Positions 23,498 to 35,040 of a stretch of DNA of 64,000 bases are shown piece after piece. The position numbers were made by a program, and so were the translations under genes. The DNA comes from Przewalskia tangutica (lineage: Eukaryota; Streptophyta; Magnoliopsida; Solanales; Solanaceae). The stretch lies in contig CM056738.1 of the NCBI GenBank assembly GCA_029844215.1, positions 42,358,388 to 42,422,387 on the forward strand. The letters run 5' to 3'. The notes under the pieces are model-generated. The model was given only the letters and a program-made list of their open reading frames with translations, made no database searches and was not told where the DNA came from. Each line of letters opens with the position of its first letter. The stretch's first letter is position 1.

Positions 23498-24130
23498 AAT
23501 ATATAAGACCTAGCTTGCTTTACAAGTTGGGAGGGACACTTGTCGCCCTCCCATAGGTCATTTACAAAATATCTTATGATTTTCACCTATTTTCCGTGAA
23601 AAATCCCACCTCGGCGCCATGCGTTCTATGGCCGTGGCGCCGATCAAACATTTTTCCTTCTCTTCTGCCAGCTGATCTTGTAACGTCCATAACTTTCTAC
23701 TCCGATGTCCAATTGACGAGCGACTTGTTGCGTTGGAAATTAGATCCAATGAACTTCATACTAGGCTTTTGAAATACCTAAAAACGCTTAATAAACTGGG
23801 ATATATAGCACTCCAAAGTTGACTCAAAATCTGTCTATAACATTTTTGCCAACTTATCTTTCCAAATTCAAATCTTATTTCCTTTCGTACGTCTTCATCT
23901 TATTCTCTTGAAATTACGGGGCGTAACACTTATAAGCCATTTCTGTTGACTTTTAATATTACTTTTGTATCCCTTATATTTTATTAAAATTCCCACACTA
24001 CCCTCTCACCAATAAGCACTTTTATCCAAACACTCAACTGTTTATTTTTTAAAACAACTTTCAGCACTTAAAAGTTCTAAAAGCATTTTATACATAAAAG
24101 TCACTTTTTTAAGCCCATCCAAACGGGCCC

Positions 24131-25130
24131 TTAGTAATCTTTTCAAATATGTAAATGCGTCTGACATTTGATTTGCTATTTTCTGTAAGTGAATAATCTT
24201 GGACCTCTTGCTCACAAATAGAAGCACGTGGATCAAGATGAGACAATAATGGACTATTCCACAAAAAAATTGTTTCTCTTTCATTATTCTCTCCCCCTAA
24301 TTTTGGAAAAATTATCTCATCAAATCGACAATCAGCAAATCGAGCAGTGAACATATCTCCTGTTAATGGTTCAAGATAGAGAATAATGTAGGGGGACTCA
24401 AATCCAAAGTATATCCCTAGTATTCTTTGGGGGCCCATCTTGGTGCAAAGTGATGGTTCTATAGACACATATACGGCACATCCAAAAATTCTTAGATGAG
24501 ATATATTGGGTTGTTGACCCAAAACCAAACGCAACGGAGAAAATTTATGATAATTTGTCGGTTTGAGATGCACAAGTATTTCTGTATGCAAAATAGTATG
24601 ACCCCAAACAGACGTGGGTAACCTTATTTTCATAAGTAATGGTATTGCTATCAACTGCAGATGTTAAATTAATGACTCTGCAAGGCCATTTTGAGTATGA
24701 ACATGAGCTACAGGATGTTCAACTTTTATCCCAATTGATAAACAATAATAATTTAATGCTTGGGATGAAAATTCTGAAGCATTATCAAGGCGAATAGAAT
24801 TTATCAGATTATCGGGAAACTGTGTCCGTAATCAAATTATTTGTGCCAGTAATTTTGCAAATGCCAGGTTGCGAGATGACAATAGGCACACATGATACCA
24901 TCTAGAAGAAGCATTTATTAGGACCATAAAATATCTGAATGATCAATTAGGTGGGTGAATAGGTCCACAAATATCCCCATGTATACGTTCCAAAAATTCA
25001 GGGGATTCAAACCCAATCGTTATAGGTGATGACCTAATAATTAACTTGCCTCGATAACAAGAAGGACAAGAAAATTCATTGTTTAAAAGAATCTTCAGGT
25101 TCTTTAGTGGATGACTATTGGAATTTTCTA
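24131..25130 (-). pseudogene. Copia-2 integrase
   Basis: The best open part (24654 down to about 24135) includes LPTSVWGHTILHTEILV, SPLRLVLGQQPNISHLRIF and TARFADCRFDEIIFPKLGGE, the C-terminal integrase part shared with Copia-1. The DDE core lies at about 24700-25100, in fragmented frames: HGDICGPIHPP-like sequence near 24950 and SIRLDNASEFSSQA-like sequence near 24790. The gene order integrase then RT is that of Copia. Dead copy; its end is separated from RT by the MITE. Confidence 0.78.
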
Positions 25131-25343
25131 TAATTCATCTCATCATTATAGATCAGGGTGTCCCAGTCGATCATGCCAAAGTACAAACATATTGAAGTCA
25201 GTAAACTTCTGATTTACGACAGAGTGTGCTTCAATCACACCAGTTTTTGTCCAATATAAGCAGTAGACAAGACATGAAACTTTTCTATAACAACTTCTTA
25301 GCCAGAGATATCCTTGGTGATACCAATATATTAAAGATTCATC

Positions 25344-25643
25344 TCATACATTAAAACTTAATAAGTTCCTTCGGGATTTAGGACAGAACATGTCATTGTT
25401 TATAATGAATTCTGTTCCCTTAGGCAAAATTATAGTGGCTCTTCCGGAGCCTTCAATCAAGTTGGTACTAGCAAAAATGGTATTAACCTTTGCCTTACCC
25501 ATAAGTAGATGAGAAAAATATTTATTGTCTTTAAATATTGTATGTGTAGTAGCAGAATCAATCAGACAAATATCTTCATAATTAAATTGTAATCCAAACT
25601 TGCTTTGAGAAGTGTCCATATCTTCAAATAGAATGACATACAC
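25344..25643 (-). pseudogene. Copia-2 protease
   Basis: Open frame containing YEDICLIDSATTHTIF, the retropepsin D-S-A motif, then FSHLLMGKAKVNTIFAST and SGRATIILPKGTEFIINN. It is one of the better preserved parts of Copia-2. In the intact family it is an internal domain of the gag-pol polyprotein that processes the precursor. Here it is an isolated ORF. Confidence 0.82.
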
Positions 25644-25660
25644 AAAATAAAACTAATACA

Positions 25661-26657
25661 CATTAACTACTAGCATTGTCATAAAATACAAATTGAAAAC
25701 TAAGTAATATAACGAAGTAATCGTTACTGAATGAACTACATGATATATTACTGAATGAACATAGTAAAAAAATTCCAAAATTGATTCTTATTCTTTTTGA
25801 GATATTAGTAATATTTTATTAAAGGCAATAAAGACATTGACCATAAAAAGCATCCATAAGAAATATAACCACAAATATGGATACACACCATCTTTGCCTT
25901 TAATTGTTACCTTAACATTTTACAGAAAATTAAACTCATTTAATTCTCATTAACCACCCTCTCAAATGTAATGTCCATACCATCAAACTAATTTATCAAC
26001 TACTACAAATTAAATTCATTAATTTACATCGAATCATTCTCACCACATACCAAATATATATTCCGCACACAATATTTTCATACGCCCAACAAACTAGCGT
26101 TAAAAAAATAGTAATACAACATTATAAACATAGAATATATATAAGCCAATGTTTCATTTTGAAATAAAATATAAGCCAATGATGGCTATTTAAAAGGTCA
26201 AATACGTTATCAATTGAATTGCAACAAATTCAAATGATATGTTAGAAACTGACAATATATTGTTCATTAAAAATAATATATTACATTCAATTGTTTGAAG
26301 AAAATTATCTGGCAAACGGATCAAATATTCTCATAATAAATGTCATTAAGATAATTCAATAATTGTATCAATTCAATTAAATACAAGGACTTAATGTAGG
26401 AATATTAAGACTCATAATTGTATGATATTAGAATAAAGAACATGTTTAACTTATTTTGAGATATAATAATTATTTTATTAACAATTCCCCATTCAGTTTA
26501 AATAAAAGCAGTAGTAACATATGACTTCAATCCAAAATAAAATTATGCACATGAAATGGAACATCAACAGTACAAATTTCAATAGGAGATTACAAGCACA
26601 ATTTTAAGTATTTACATAAACAACTATTGTTATATGATCTTTTATTCATTAACTACT
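25661..26657. other. AT-rich insert-like segment in Copia-2
   Basis: About 980 bp of very AT-rich, non-coding sequence separate the protease from the gag zinc-knuckle region, where Copia-1 has only about 400 bp in all. The 11-mer CATTAACTACT stands at both edges (25661-25671 and 26647-26657), which would fit a target duplication. Inside, TTTTGAGATAT..TTTTATTAA occurs twice (about 25795 and 26455). No terminal inverted repeat or coding sequence was seen. Confidence 0.35.
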
Positions 26658-26856
26658 GTGACTAGCAAAAATAATGCATAAAAAATAAACAACTTAATCA
26701 TTTCTAACCACAGAACCATCACCAATCAAGTGATCTATCTTTCCTTCGGGGTGCTAAAAAAATCTGATACATCCAAGTGTGTGATGTCAAATTGATTTTC
26801 AGAGATAAAATTTGCTTCGAAATTTTTCTTTCTTTTTCATTGATGCTTGATAAAGC

Positions 26857-27213
26857 TCAACCAAGTTCTTTGTCGTACAATAGGTACGTGACCAGTGTCT
26901 TCTTCCACCACATCGATATCATTTGTTTTCTGAGCCATGTGCTTCTGCACTTCATGCATCTCATCCTTTTTCCCCCCTTTTGGTACTGATTTTTCTTTGA
27001 TGAATAATTAACACCAAATAAATAATTTATTCCTTGACTATTATCACGACCACGAACATGACCACAATTGGGGCCACAATTTTTTCCATGCCTAGAGTAG
27101 TAGGCGTACACCTCATTCACTTCGGGGTGTGGTGAAGTGCCAGTAGGTCGATTCTCATGATTTTTCATCAGCAAATCGTTATTTTGTTCAGCCACTAGAA
27201 GGTGACTAATCAA
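26857..27213 (-). pseudogene. Copia-2 gag, C-terminal part
   Basis: Starts LLVAEQNNDLLMKNHENRPT, nearly the same as Copia-1, followed by a Gly/Arg-rich stretch (NCGPNCGHVRGRDNS). A degraded zinc knuckle (RCMKCRSTWLRKQ in place of CxxCxxxGHxxxxC) lacks the His. RNA binding would be lost. Confidence 0.78.
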
Positions 27214-27411
27214 ATCACAATACTTTGTGAAACCTTTCTTTCGATATTGCTATTGTAGGAGCACATTCAAGGCATGAAAGATGGAGAACGTCTTTTCTAG
27301 CATATCAGAATCACTAATATTTTCTCCACATAGTGTCAATATAGAAGTAATTCTGAACATCTCAGAATTGTACTTCATAACTGACTTAAAATCTTGTAGC
27401 CTTAGATTGAT

Positions 27412-27665
27412 CTATTTGTATCGTGCTTTTGGGAGGAAGATCATCTTCAGGTGTTCATACCTTTCTTTCAAGTTTTTCCATAAAATGAGCAGATATTTAT
27501 TAGTAAGATATTCCATCTTCAGGGCCTCATCAAGGTGATGGCGTATGAATATCATAACCTTGGCGTTTTTTTGGTTGGATGTTTCATTATTTTCTTTAAT
27601 GAAGTCTTCAAGACCCATATCATCCAACTGTATTTCAGCAACAAGCACTCATGATAGGTAGTTCT
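27412..27665 (-). pseudogene. Copia-2 gag, N-terminal part (continues at 34137-34190)
   Basis: The frame LVAEIQLDDMGLEDFIKENNE...MEYLTNKYLLILWKNLKERYEHLK is the UBN2-type gag domain of Copia-1. Its start codon is on the far side of Copia-3: the minus-strand ATG at 34190 opens MANLTKLEFVALDISGKN, and this runs into the Copia-3 target site at 34137-34141. The two halves fit together with the TSD counted once, though a stop already interrupts the second half near the junction. Confidence 0.82.
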
Positions 27666-28727
27666 TGTTGAAAATTTACTAATGTGGAATTAAGTTTAAC
27701 CCATTATTTATGACTCGAACAATTGAGGCCTCGCACGTCGGAAACATCATTTTCACATACGTGCACTCGTAATACCAAGTATCGTAAATTTCATTAGTGA
27801 CAGAGATATTGGTATGTGAGTAAACATTTGAGACATAAAGTGATGAATGGTTATTGGTTAAATAACGCATGTTCCACGTTGGTAAATAATGGAAGAAGTG
27901 TTTGAAGTGTAAGATGAAATAAGTCGGAATATGGCGAAGCTGTGAAAGGTCGCGGCGCAACCCGTCGGAACCGGGATGCCGAAGTCGCGTCTCTAATTGG
28001 CCAGTGCCGTGGTGCCATATGGGTAGTGGTTGTACTGAGCCGCGACTCTTCGTGGGTAGTGTGTGTGCGACGAGAGACGACAAATTTCTGACCTTTGGGC
28101 TGGTTTTGGAGCATTGAACCTCCATTACTTGGCACTTGAATTCAACCATTATTTGGCTGATTATAACCCCTCAATAAGTGTAATTACATGGCTATTGAAA
28201 GTCAGTAGTTGGCTATTTGGGAGGTCATATTCCTTACACTATATATTGAAGCTTTGGCTCAGTTAGAGACACACCACACTTGATATTACACTAAAATTTT
28301 CTGAAATTCTTCCTCTCTAAGCATTCTTTCAATCACTCAAAGGTTCTTATTTAGAAACACTTGAGTTTTCTTTGCTCATTTGTTTGATGTTATTTTATCT
28401 TGGGAGACAGTTGCCTATAAACGTAAAAGGATACATATGGGGCAATAATGTTTTAAGGATGGAGTGCTAACATTCGACTCAACACATTTGTAACAAGTAA
28501 TGATTTAGTGTCTCTTGGTTTCAGGTTATCAAGATCAAAGAGCTTGTTGTAATTGGAACGAAGATCCAAGACAGAAGATTCAAGACGAATTCAAGAACGC
28601 AAAAACATGTTGTGGACATAACTCTTGTTGGACACAAGTCTGTTGCTATTGTAACTCTTATTTTTTACCCTTTCGAAGCATTTGTAATAGTTAGTTACTA
28701 TTTCCATACATCCATTATTTGTTCACA
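27666..28727 (+). repeat. Copia-3 5' LTR (1062 bp)
   Basis: TGTTGAAAATTTACT...TTGTTCACA. It has a GC-rich island at about 27940-28045 (GGTCGCGGCG, GCCGTGGTGCC) and a TATA box (TATATAT, 28240-28246). No clear tRNA-complementary site follows the LTR. Confidence 0.92.
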
Positions 28728-30080
28728 ATCTTAAGACATTATCTGTATTAGTGCTCAAAAGATGTTTGCCAGCAGATATGATCCCAAATCTGACTATGGT
28801 TTCTTCTTGAAACTAGTTATGTTAACAGTTCAAACACTGTCTCTGTCAATAATTGTACTTTAAGATATGGTCCTAGTTTTGGGTCTCTCTTTGATGATAG
28901 TTACAAATCTGTTTCCATCAAAGGTGAGATCTTTGTTTCTAATGTTGAACTTCAAGATACTATTGACAGTCATGTTGGTATGACTAAGGATTAAGTAAGA
29001 GTTGTGGTCACCGCTCCCAATAGTGGTGGAAATAAGCGGCTACAAGAGGTTGAAGATGTCAACTGTGACAAGAGGAGAAGGCTGAAGATGATGTTCTATG
29101 TTGCAGCAGAAGGCCTACATCTGTCCCAGAAAAAGGATCCGAACGATGGTAAGGAGGAACTGGACACTCAGTCCAACCAAGTGACTGACGGTGGCCAGAA
29201 TCCGAAAGGTTTAAGCTAATTGATTTTGATTGTCAATAATGAGATTAAAATGAGTAAAGTAAGGCTAGGGATATGAAGAGGGTTTTCCAAAAAATTATAT
29301 TCATCACGCTTTAAAATTAGAAGTTTAATCTCTCTTTACTTCTTGTTTAAAGATTGGACTGTTATAATTAACGACTTAAAATATATAATCTTATGTTGTA
29401 ATAGATTGGAATTATGGACATTCCTAAGTAAGCGCCAGGAATTTCCCTGGACACCAATCACAAGGGAAGAGGAATAGAGACAAACATATCACCATTTCTG
29501 ATAGAAGATCCTTCATTTGATAGGATGATTTTGGACACTCATTCATACAAAGACTACGGGCGACTGGAGTGGGCCAGAGTTTCCAGGTCTTAAATGATCT
29601 GAAAGCCAAAAGAAAGGTAGAAAATAAATTGGACACTCAGTCTGACAAGGTAACTGGAGTGGGTCAAAGTATCTAGATCACATATGATTCGGTTACGCCC
29701 TAACCACAGGCAAGAGGTTGTTCATGTGAAGTAACTCCACCTCTAAAGTAGAAGGGGTTGGAGAGACAGTACCCAAAAGGACTTAAGGGAATGAGATCAC
29801 TCTAAAAAAATGTGATACATATCCCAAACTTGATTTCAGGAACGTTGTTGGTTAAACTAGGTTAGTCAAATAGCTCTGTATTAACTAAGAATGGTACAGT
29901 ATGTCTGTAGCCAAATAAATAATATATTTGTAATCTGTACATCTATTCTATCATAGATTAAGACACGTTAAATAAAAAGTCATCCAAAAGCTAATGAAGT
30001 TGAGATTGTTGTCATCTATTGACATAAACCCTCAAATTGAATGTGAGGTAGGCGAAGAGGAAAAATTACCTTTCCATTCT
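28728..30080 (+). mobile_element. Copia-3 interior, leader and gag/protease zone (unreadable)
   Basis: No recognisable gag, knuckle or protease could be read. A 71-codon open stretch at 29004-29219 with KRLQEVEDVN and EELDTQSNQVTDGGQ lies where gag would be but shows no family signature. The words GGACACTCAGTC recur at about 29161 and 29633, suggesting a local duplication. Confidence 0.45.
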
Positions 30081-30700
30081 GTCAAAGGAATAGCGAAAGA
30101 AGCACTGCTCCTCTACAATTTAGTCACACCTACATGGGTGATTTGAAACTCGTACGAAATAGAGGGGGGAGAAAAGTACTGTGTGACCTTCATTGATAAT
30201 GGTACAATGTATTGCATCCTTTGTTTATTGAAAATCAAAGATGAAGTTGTTGAAGCGGATAAGCGCTACAAAGCAGAAATTGAAAAGCCTACGAATTGAA
30301 GAATTCGTAGGGATAGAGGGAGAGAATGTGAAGCATCGTTCATCAAACGACTGCTCCTTACTCACCTTAGTTTAACGGTGTTAGCCAAGCGTAAAGATCA
30401 TATACCTAAGATATGTGGGGCAAGGCGATCCTTATCGATAATGCGATTCTCAATAGAACTCTACATAAGGATAATGATGACCCTCCATGTGAAAATGGAA
30501 AGGATTCCACATTTAAATGTTGTGATGTGAGGTGGATTGGTAAAGGTTGAAATACCTAAGCCAAAGCAGGTCAGGATTAGACCTAAGACTGTAGATTGCA
30601 TATCCACTAGATCTGAAAATAACACCAGTGCGTATCCCATCTTGGTATCAAAGAATGGTGAATTCTTTGAAGATAACTTTCCTTAAGAAAGAAAGAGAAG
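30080..30700 (+). pseudogene. Copia-3 integrase remnant
   Basis: Fragments read VVEADKRYKAEIEKPTN and RRDRGRECEASFIKR (core of the integrase around the second Asp, where the family has RSDRGGEY). After GKAILIDNAILNRT-like sequence the C-terminal motif IPKPKQVRIRPKTVDC appears at about 30550-30600, then NTSAYPILV and NGEFFEDNFPL. Numerous stops and shifts. The KPKKVRIGPKTVDC-type motif is characteristic of one set of plant Copia polyproteins. Confidence 0.72.
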
Positions 30701-31529
30701 TAATTGCTTGAGGTTAACAAGAACTCTTGAGTGTCTGACTGTCCGAACTAGACGTTCCAGATCTACAAGACTCAGAAGTTGCTGATTATCCGGAATTTAA
30801 TATTCTAGATCTACGAAAATCAGGGATTCTAGATATTGAACCGAGATAAAGCAAGTAGGGGACAAAACTTGTTCCAGGCCTTCTAGCTTGTATGGTTAAG
30901 TATGAACCATGGACAATTAACAGAATTATCATCTCCAGAAGAGTTGTTTTGGAAAGAAGCTCCAAGAGATAGAAATAGACTAAATCAGGTAGAACCATAC
31001 CTGTGTAATGGTTGACCTTTCTCCAGGAAAAGAATCTCTGGGTTGTACAAGTAGATACTCAAATTGAGTATGAAGTAGATGGATCTATTGACAAGTATAA
31101 GACCTCGACTACTTGGACATGTGCTCCTCTGTAAATAGCTTAACATCCTAGGTCACCGCAGTCTTGCATGACATGGATATTAAGAAAACCTCCATAACTG
31201 GATAGTTGGTTTGGAGGACTGTGGGCTTCTTGTTGAACTTCCTTTTGGTCCCTGAAATGTTTACATTTTGGTCTTGGAAGTTTCAGATGAAATAGAAACA
31301 ATGAATCTGACAACAGAAACATTAACTCTGAAGTTAGAAAGCCAACAATTGGAAAAACCAACAGTCTGAAAGTGGAAGAAGAAATGTTTATGGAACAACT
31401 CGAGAGGTATGTGGTTCCATGGCTAGAGAAGAGAGTCTGTTGACTAGTCAAATTGGTGTGCGGGCTGAAATAGGCCCCGAGGCAATGGCACGAAATATTC
31501 GACATCACTCTATTATCGAAGGGTTGCTC

Positions 31530-32460
31530 CATACATGTGTGTGACAGATGTGTCTACATGAAAGATAATTCTGACTCGCTCATGACATGTTTTTATGTAG
31601 ACGACATGTTGATCATAGAGAATAGTCCTAGTTTGATCCTAGAGGCTAAGAGTAAGTTGAGATAATGTTTCGGCATAAAATGATATGGGTATTGCAAATG
31701 ACTTCTTAGGAATTGGGATTTCTAAGACATCTAACAGACTGGTCTAATTTCAAACTCATCTGTGAGGAGTTTGACAGTCTCGTTGAAGTCACCAATGGAT
31801 ATGAATCATGGAATTGATTGAAAGCATGGTGCACCCATATACCAGGAGGGATATGCGCAGGTCATAAGTAGTTCAATGTATTTCACACACTATAACTAAC
31901 ATGTTATCAGCTTACAAAGTAGATCAGTTGAACTAAGGTTCACTGGAAATGATCAATAGAATGCGTTAAATCGGATATGACGATATCTGAGATATTAGCT
32001 TGTCTACGGATTATGGTATTCTGGATGTCCAGCGGTTCTGGGAGAACACAATGATGCAAACTGTATATCAGACTTAAAGAACACCAAAACCACATGTGTA
32101 TGGTGTTTCTTTGAAAAATCCTCTAAGCAACTTGCATCGGCCGATTCATGACGAAATCGGAGTTTATCGCTTTAGACAAAGATGAAGAGAAGTTGAGTAA
32201 CTTCACGACCTCTTAGAGGATGTCCCTTGTTAGGAAAAAACCCGTGTATTTGTCAGTTATAGACTGTGACTCTGTGAGGGCACGAATGATGACATCTGGA
32301 CATTTTTAGTTAGAGACACAAGACCATTGCGCAGTTGATCATCATGGGTGTCACTTCCTTGATTACCAATCAAAGGATAAAGTGGACCCTTTAACTAAGG
32401 GCATACCCGAAGATCAAAAGTTTTGGCGGTCTAGAGGAATTGGCGTAAAACCCAAGTGAT
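31530..32460 (+). pseudogene. Copia-3 reverse transcriptase and RNase H remnant
   Basis: RT active-site region CVYMKDNSDSLMTCFYVDDM at about 31550-31608 with the YVDD box intact, followed by LIIENSPSLILEAKSKL. Further on, broken RNase H leads to DKVDPLTKGIPEDQ (about 32371-32415), the usual C-terminal end of Copia pol. Between them most frames are broken. Confidence 0.8.
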
Positions 32461-33073
32461 AAGGACTGATACGGTGGATACCCAACCTTACTTACTGGAG
32501 ATCCCAGGAATTAGGTTCAATGGAAAAACTAAATCGTAAAGTTTTAGTTGAGCGCTTCGATGGAAGAAAGAGAACTTCAGATGATGATTTCTGTAAAGCA
32601 ACATGAGTCCAAAGCCATTCCTGCGATAGACCTTAAAGTTCTACCTACATGCTGGGTAGAGGTTATGTTTTCAAAACCTTTACTGATCCTCACCGGTTGA
32701 GGTTAGATTTGGGAAAACTTTTAATGATGCCTAACACTTGTAAAGTGGGGTATAACAGGATACCTTGTATGAGACCACCTATTTAAGTGCGAGGATAGGC
32801 CACCTCAAATGATTGCACTTAAGAATCCAAGTGTATCCACGACCACAACGGACAAAATATTAAGAAAAATTGTTGTGTTGGTACCGTTGTCTTGGCTTAC
32901 ACTAAACATTGACGGTTCAAGACATCACATTCACCGTACAGTACGTAAGTCTGATGGTTTCAACTATGGAAGGTTCCAAGCTACGGCTACCTATCCAGAT
33001 GCAATATCGGTCCGCCGAAAGATTGCTAGAAAGTCACCTTGTGAGCGCGCTAAAATCTCTTTCAAGAGGGGAT
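32461..33073 (+). mobile_element. Copia-3 3' non-coding interior and polypurine tract
   Basis: No coding signal after the RNase H end. The tract AAGAGGGGAT (33064-33073) directly precedes the 3' LTR. Confidence 0.65.
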
Positions 33074-34136
33074 TGTTGGAAATTTACTAATGTGAAATTA
33101 AGTTTAACCATTTTTTATGACTCTAACAATTGAGGCATCGCACATCGGAAATGTTAGTTCCACACGTGCACTCGTAATACCAATTATCGTAAATTTCATT
33201 AGTGAAAGACATATTGGTATGTGAGTAAACGTTTGAGACATAAAGTGATGGACGGTTGTTGATTAAATGATGTGTGTTCCACATTGGTAAATGAAGAAAG
33301 AAGTGTTCAAAGTGTAAGATGAAATAAGTCGGAAAGTCGTGAGCGCGAAGAGCATGGCGCACTGTCGGAACAGGCCACGGAGCGCGACTCAAGCTGCTAA
33401 CCGCCCAGTCGCGACTAAATCGGCCAGCGGCGCCATATAAGCGATGGCTCTGCGAGCCTCAGATCTTAATGGGCAGTGTGTGTGCGACGGGAGACGAACA
33501 TTTTATGACTTTTGGGCTGATTTTGGAGCATTGAACCTCCATTACTTGGAACTTAAATTCAACCATTATTTGGCTGATTGTAACCCCTCAATAAGTGTCA
33601 TTACATGGCTATTGAAAGTCATTAGTTGGCTAGTAATCTTCCTTACACTATAAATTGAAACTTTAGCTCAATTGGAGACACACCACACTTGATATTACAC
33701 TCAGATTTTCTGAAATTTTTCCTACTCTAAGCGTTCTTTCAAACACTCAAATGTTCTTCTTTAGAAACACTTGAGTTTCCTTTGCTCATTTGTTTGATGT
33801 TGTTTTATCTTGGGAGGCAGTTACCCATAAACGTAAAAGGATACATAGGGGGAATAATGTTTTAAGGACAGATTGCTAACACTCAACTCAACACAATTAT
33901 AATAAGTAGGGATTTTGTGTTTCTTGGTTCCAGGTTATCAAGATCAAGAAGCTTATTGCAATTGGAACGAACATCCAAAACTGAAGATTCAAGACGAATT
34001 CAAGAACTCAAAAATATGTTGTGGCCATAACTCTTGTTGGCCACAATTTTGTTGCTATTGTAACTCTTATTGTTTACCCTTTCGAAGCACTTGTAATAGT
34101 TAGTTACTATTCCCGAACATCTATTATTTATTCACA
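33074..34136 (+). repeat. Copia-3 3' LTR (1063 bp)
   Basis: TGTTGGAAATTTACT...TATTCACA. GC-rich island at about 33335-33470 and TATA box TATAAATT (33649-33656). Same length as the 5' LTR despite many substitutions. Confidence 0.92.
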
Positions 34137-34245
34137 GTTCTTGCCCGAAATATCAAGGGCAACGAACTCAAGTTTTGTAAGGTTAGCCATAAAATAGAGA
34201 GAATAAAAATAGTACTTTAGCCTCTGAAAATTTCTTGAGTCGGTA

Positions 34246-34263
34246 TAGTCTCGTGCTGATAAC
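34246..34263 (-). promoter_or_regulatory. Copia-2 primer-binding site (atypical)
   Basis: Minus strand CGTTATCAGCACGAGACT abuts the 5' LTR and agrees with Copia-1 (12633). Confidence 0.55.
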
Positions 34264-34264
34264 G

Positions 34265-34526
34265 TATTATAAAATGATATTATAAAATGGCAATAGCAAT
34301 ATAAAACAAGATTATAGACAAAGCATTAGAGAGGAAGAAGAAACTTTCTTCTTATTTCAAGTGTATGTTAGTCTTTCTTCAAAGGTGAATAACATCCCAA
34401 TTTATAGGATGAAACCACCCAATGAAAGTTATAAATATTAAGTGCCCAAATTAATAGGTACATGTAACATACAAAATATTTGTGAATATGTATAAATATC
34501 CATACAAAGATATGTATTTCATAACA
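34265..34526 (-). repeat. Copia-2 5' LTR (262 bp)
   Basis: Matches 18228-18532 over its whole length. The terminal base pair next to the primer site has changed from TG to TA on the plus strand. A 13 bp TTATAAAATGATA duplication is present at this end. Confidence 0.85.
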
Positions 34527-34642
34527 AGACTACCTATTCTATTATTTTTTTTCGTTCTCTTTCTCCTTTACAATCCCGTATAGTCTTTTAAGGCAATAAA
34601 GAATTATGTTCCTACTCAAAGTTGAGTTGAGGCAAGTGTGGT

Positions 34643-35027
34643 TGTTAGATATTTATTTCGAACGGGTCGCCCACGTGCCAAACTCGATTAGGAGGAAAAT
34701 ATAAGAAGAGTTTTAAGTGGGAAGTTACCACACCTCTTCTAGTAACCGACTGTTATTAACGTGCAGTATGTATAGGGAAGTTAATTAATTTCTTCTCTTC
34801 TTTAAAAGAAAGAACATACGTTGGTTTTCTCAAGACATAGATAAACCTTTCATTTTTCTCTCTGATTCCCCAACAATACACAAGATATCTAATTTGTGAT
34901 ATTAATTTTATTTCTTAGTGATTCAAAGTGGACTTAGGGCAAATTTCTTTGGTGGTAAGATCAACAACTTCCACTGTAATTGAAAGGTACACAATTCGTT
35001 GTTCTTGGCCCGATAATTATTTTAACA
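34643..35027 (+). repeat. Copia-4 5' LTR (385 bp)
   Basis: TGTTAGATATTTATTTCG...TTTTAACA, matched by 60434-60821. Confidence 0.9.
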
Positions 35028-35028
35028 A

Positions 35029-35040
35029 TGGTATCAGAGC
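35029..35040 (+). promoter_or_regulatory. Primer-binding site, tRNA-iMet
   Basis: TGGTATCAGAGC, exact complement of the plant initiator tRNA 3' end, one base after the LTR. Confidence 0.88.

Larger units (their letters stand above)
20883..23928 (-). repeat. Solo LTR of a Gypsy element (3046 bp), TSD CTTAT
   Basis: On the minus strand it starts TGTTACGCCCCGTAA and ends CGGGTCGTGACA. CTTAT flanks it on both sides (20878-20882 and 23929-23933). There is no interior and no second LTR, so it is the product of LTR-LTR recombination. It shares the end, the GGGCCCCGCCATACC block, the ATAACGGC words and the TATA-linked palindrome with the TR-GAG-like LTRs but differs over most of its length, so it is a sister family. 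Confidence 0.92.
20724..24130. mobile_element. Tourist-like MITE, ~356 bp, split by a solo LTR
   Basis: Left end GAGCCCGTTTG and right end CAAACGGGCCC are inverted repeats, flanked on both sides by TTA (20721-20723 and 24131-24133), the target duplication of PIF/Harbinger elements. The inner sequence is rich in CTTATAAG and AAGCACTT words. Without the LTR insertion and its duplicated pentamer it is about 356 bp and non-coding. It entered the pol of Copia-2. Confidence 0.75.
27666..34136 (+). mobile_element. Copia-3 retrotransposon, TSD GTTCT
   Basis: LTRs at 27666-28727 and 33074-34136 are flanked by GTTCT on both sides (27661-27665 and 34137-34141). The 4.35 kb interior contains decayed integrase, RT and RNase H in Copia order. 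The two LTRs differ at many sites, especially in the GC-rich island, so the insertion is old, yet younger than its host Copia-2. It is unrelated in LTR sequence to Copia-1 and Copia-2. Confidence 0.92.
18228..34526 (-). mobile_element. Copia-2 retrotransposon, split by two insertions
   Basis: A minus-strand Copia of the Copia-1 family. Its 3' LTR is 18228-18532 and its 5' LTR 34265-34526. Its gag is split by Copia-3 (27666-34136) and its pol by a MITE (20724-24130) that carries a solo LTR. Without these insertions it would be about 6.4 kb, a normal Copia length. I find no matching target-site duplication at its outer ends (ATTTG against AGACT), consistent with age or a rearranged end. Confidence 0.87.

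Noticed and set aside
27679..28149. 156-codon minus-strand ORF
   Set aside because: Antisense within the Copia-3 5' LTR; the counterpart in the other LTR (33123-33392) is broken and differs.
29004..29219. Independent small gene in Copia-3
   Set aside because: Lies inside the Copia-3 interior where gag belongs, with no recognisable domain; more likely part of the decayed element.
34527..34642. Host intergenic gene fragment between Copia-2 and Copia-4
   Set aside because: Only 116 bp, pyrimidine-rich, no coding or RNA signal.
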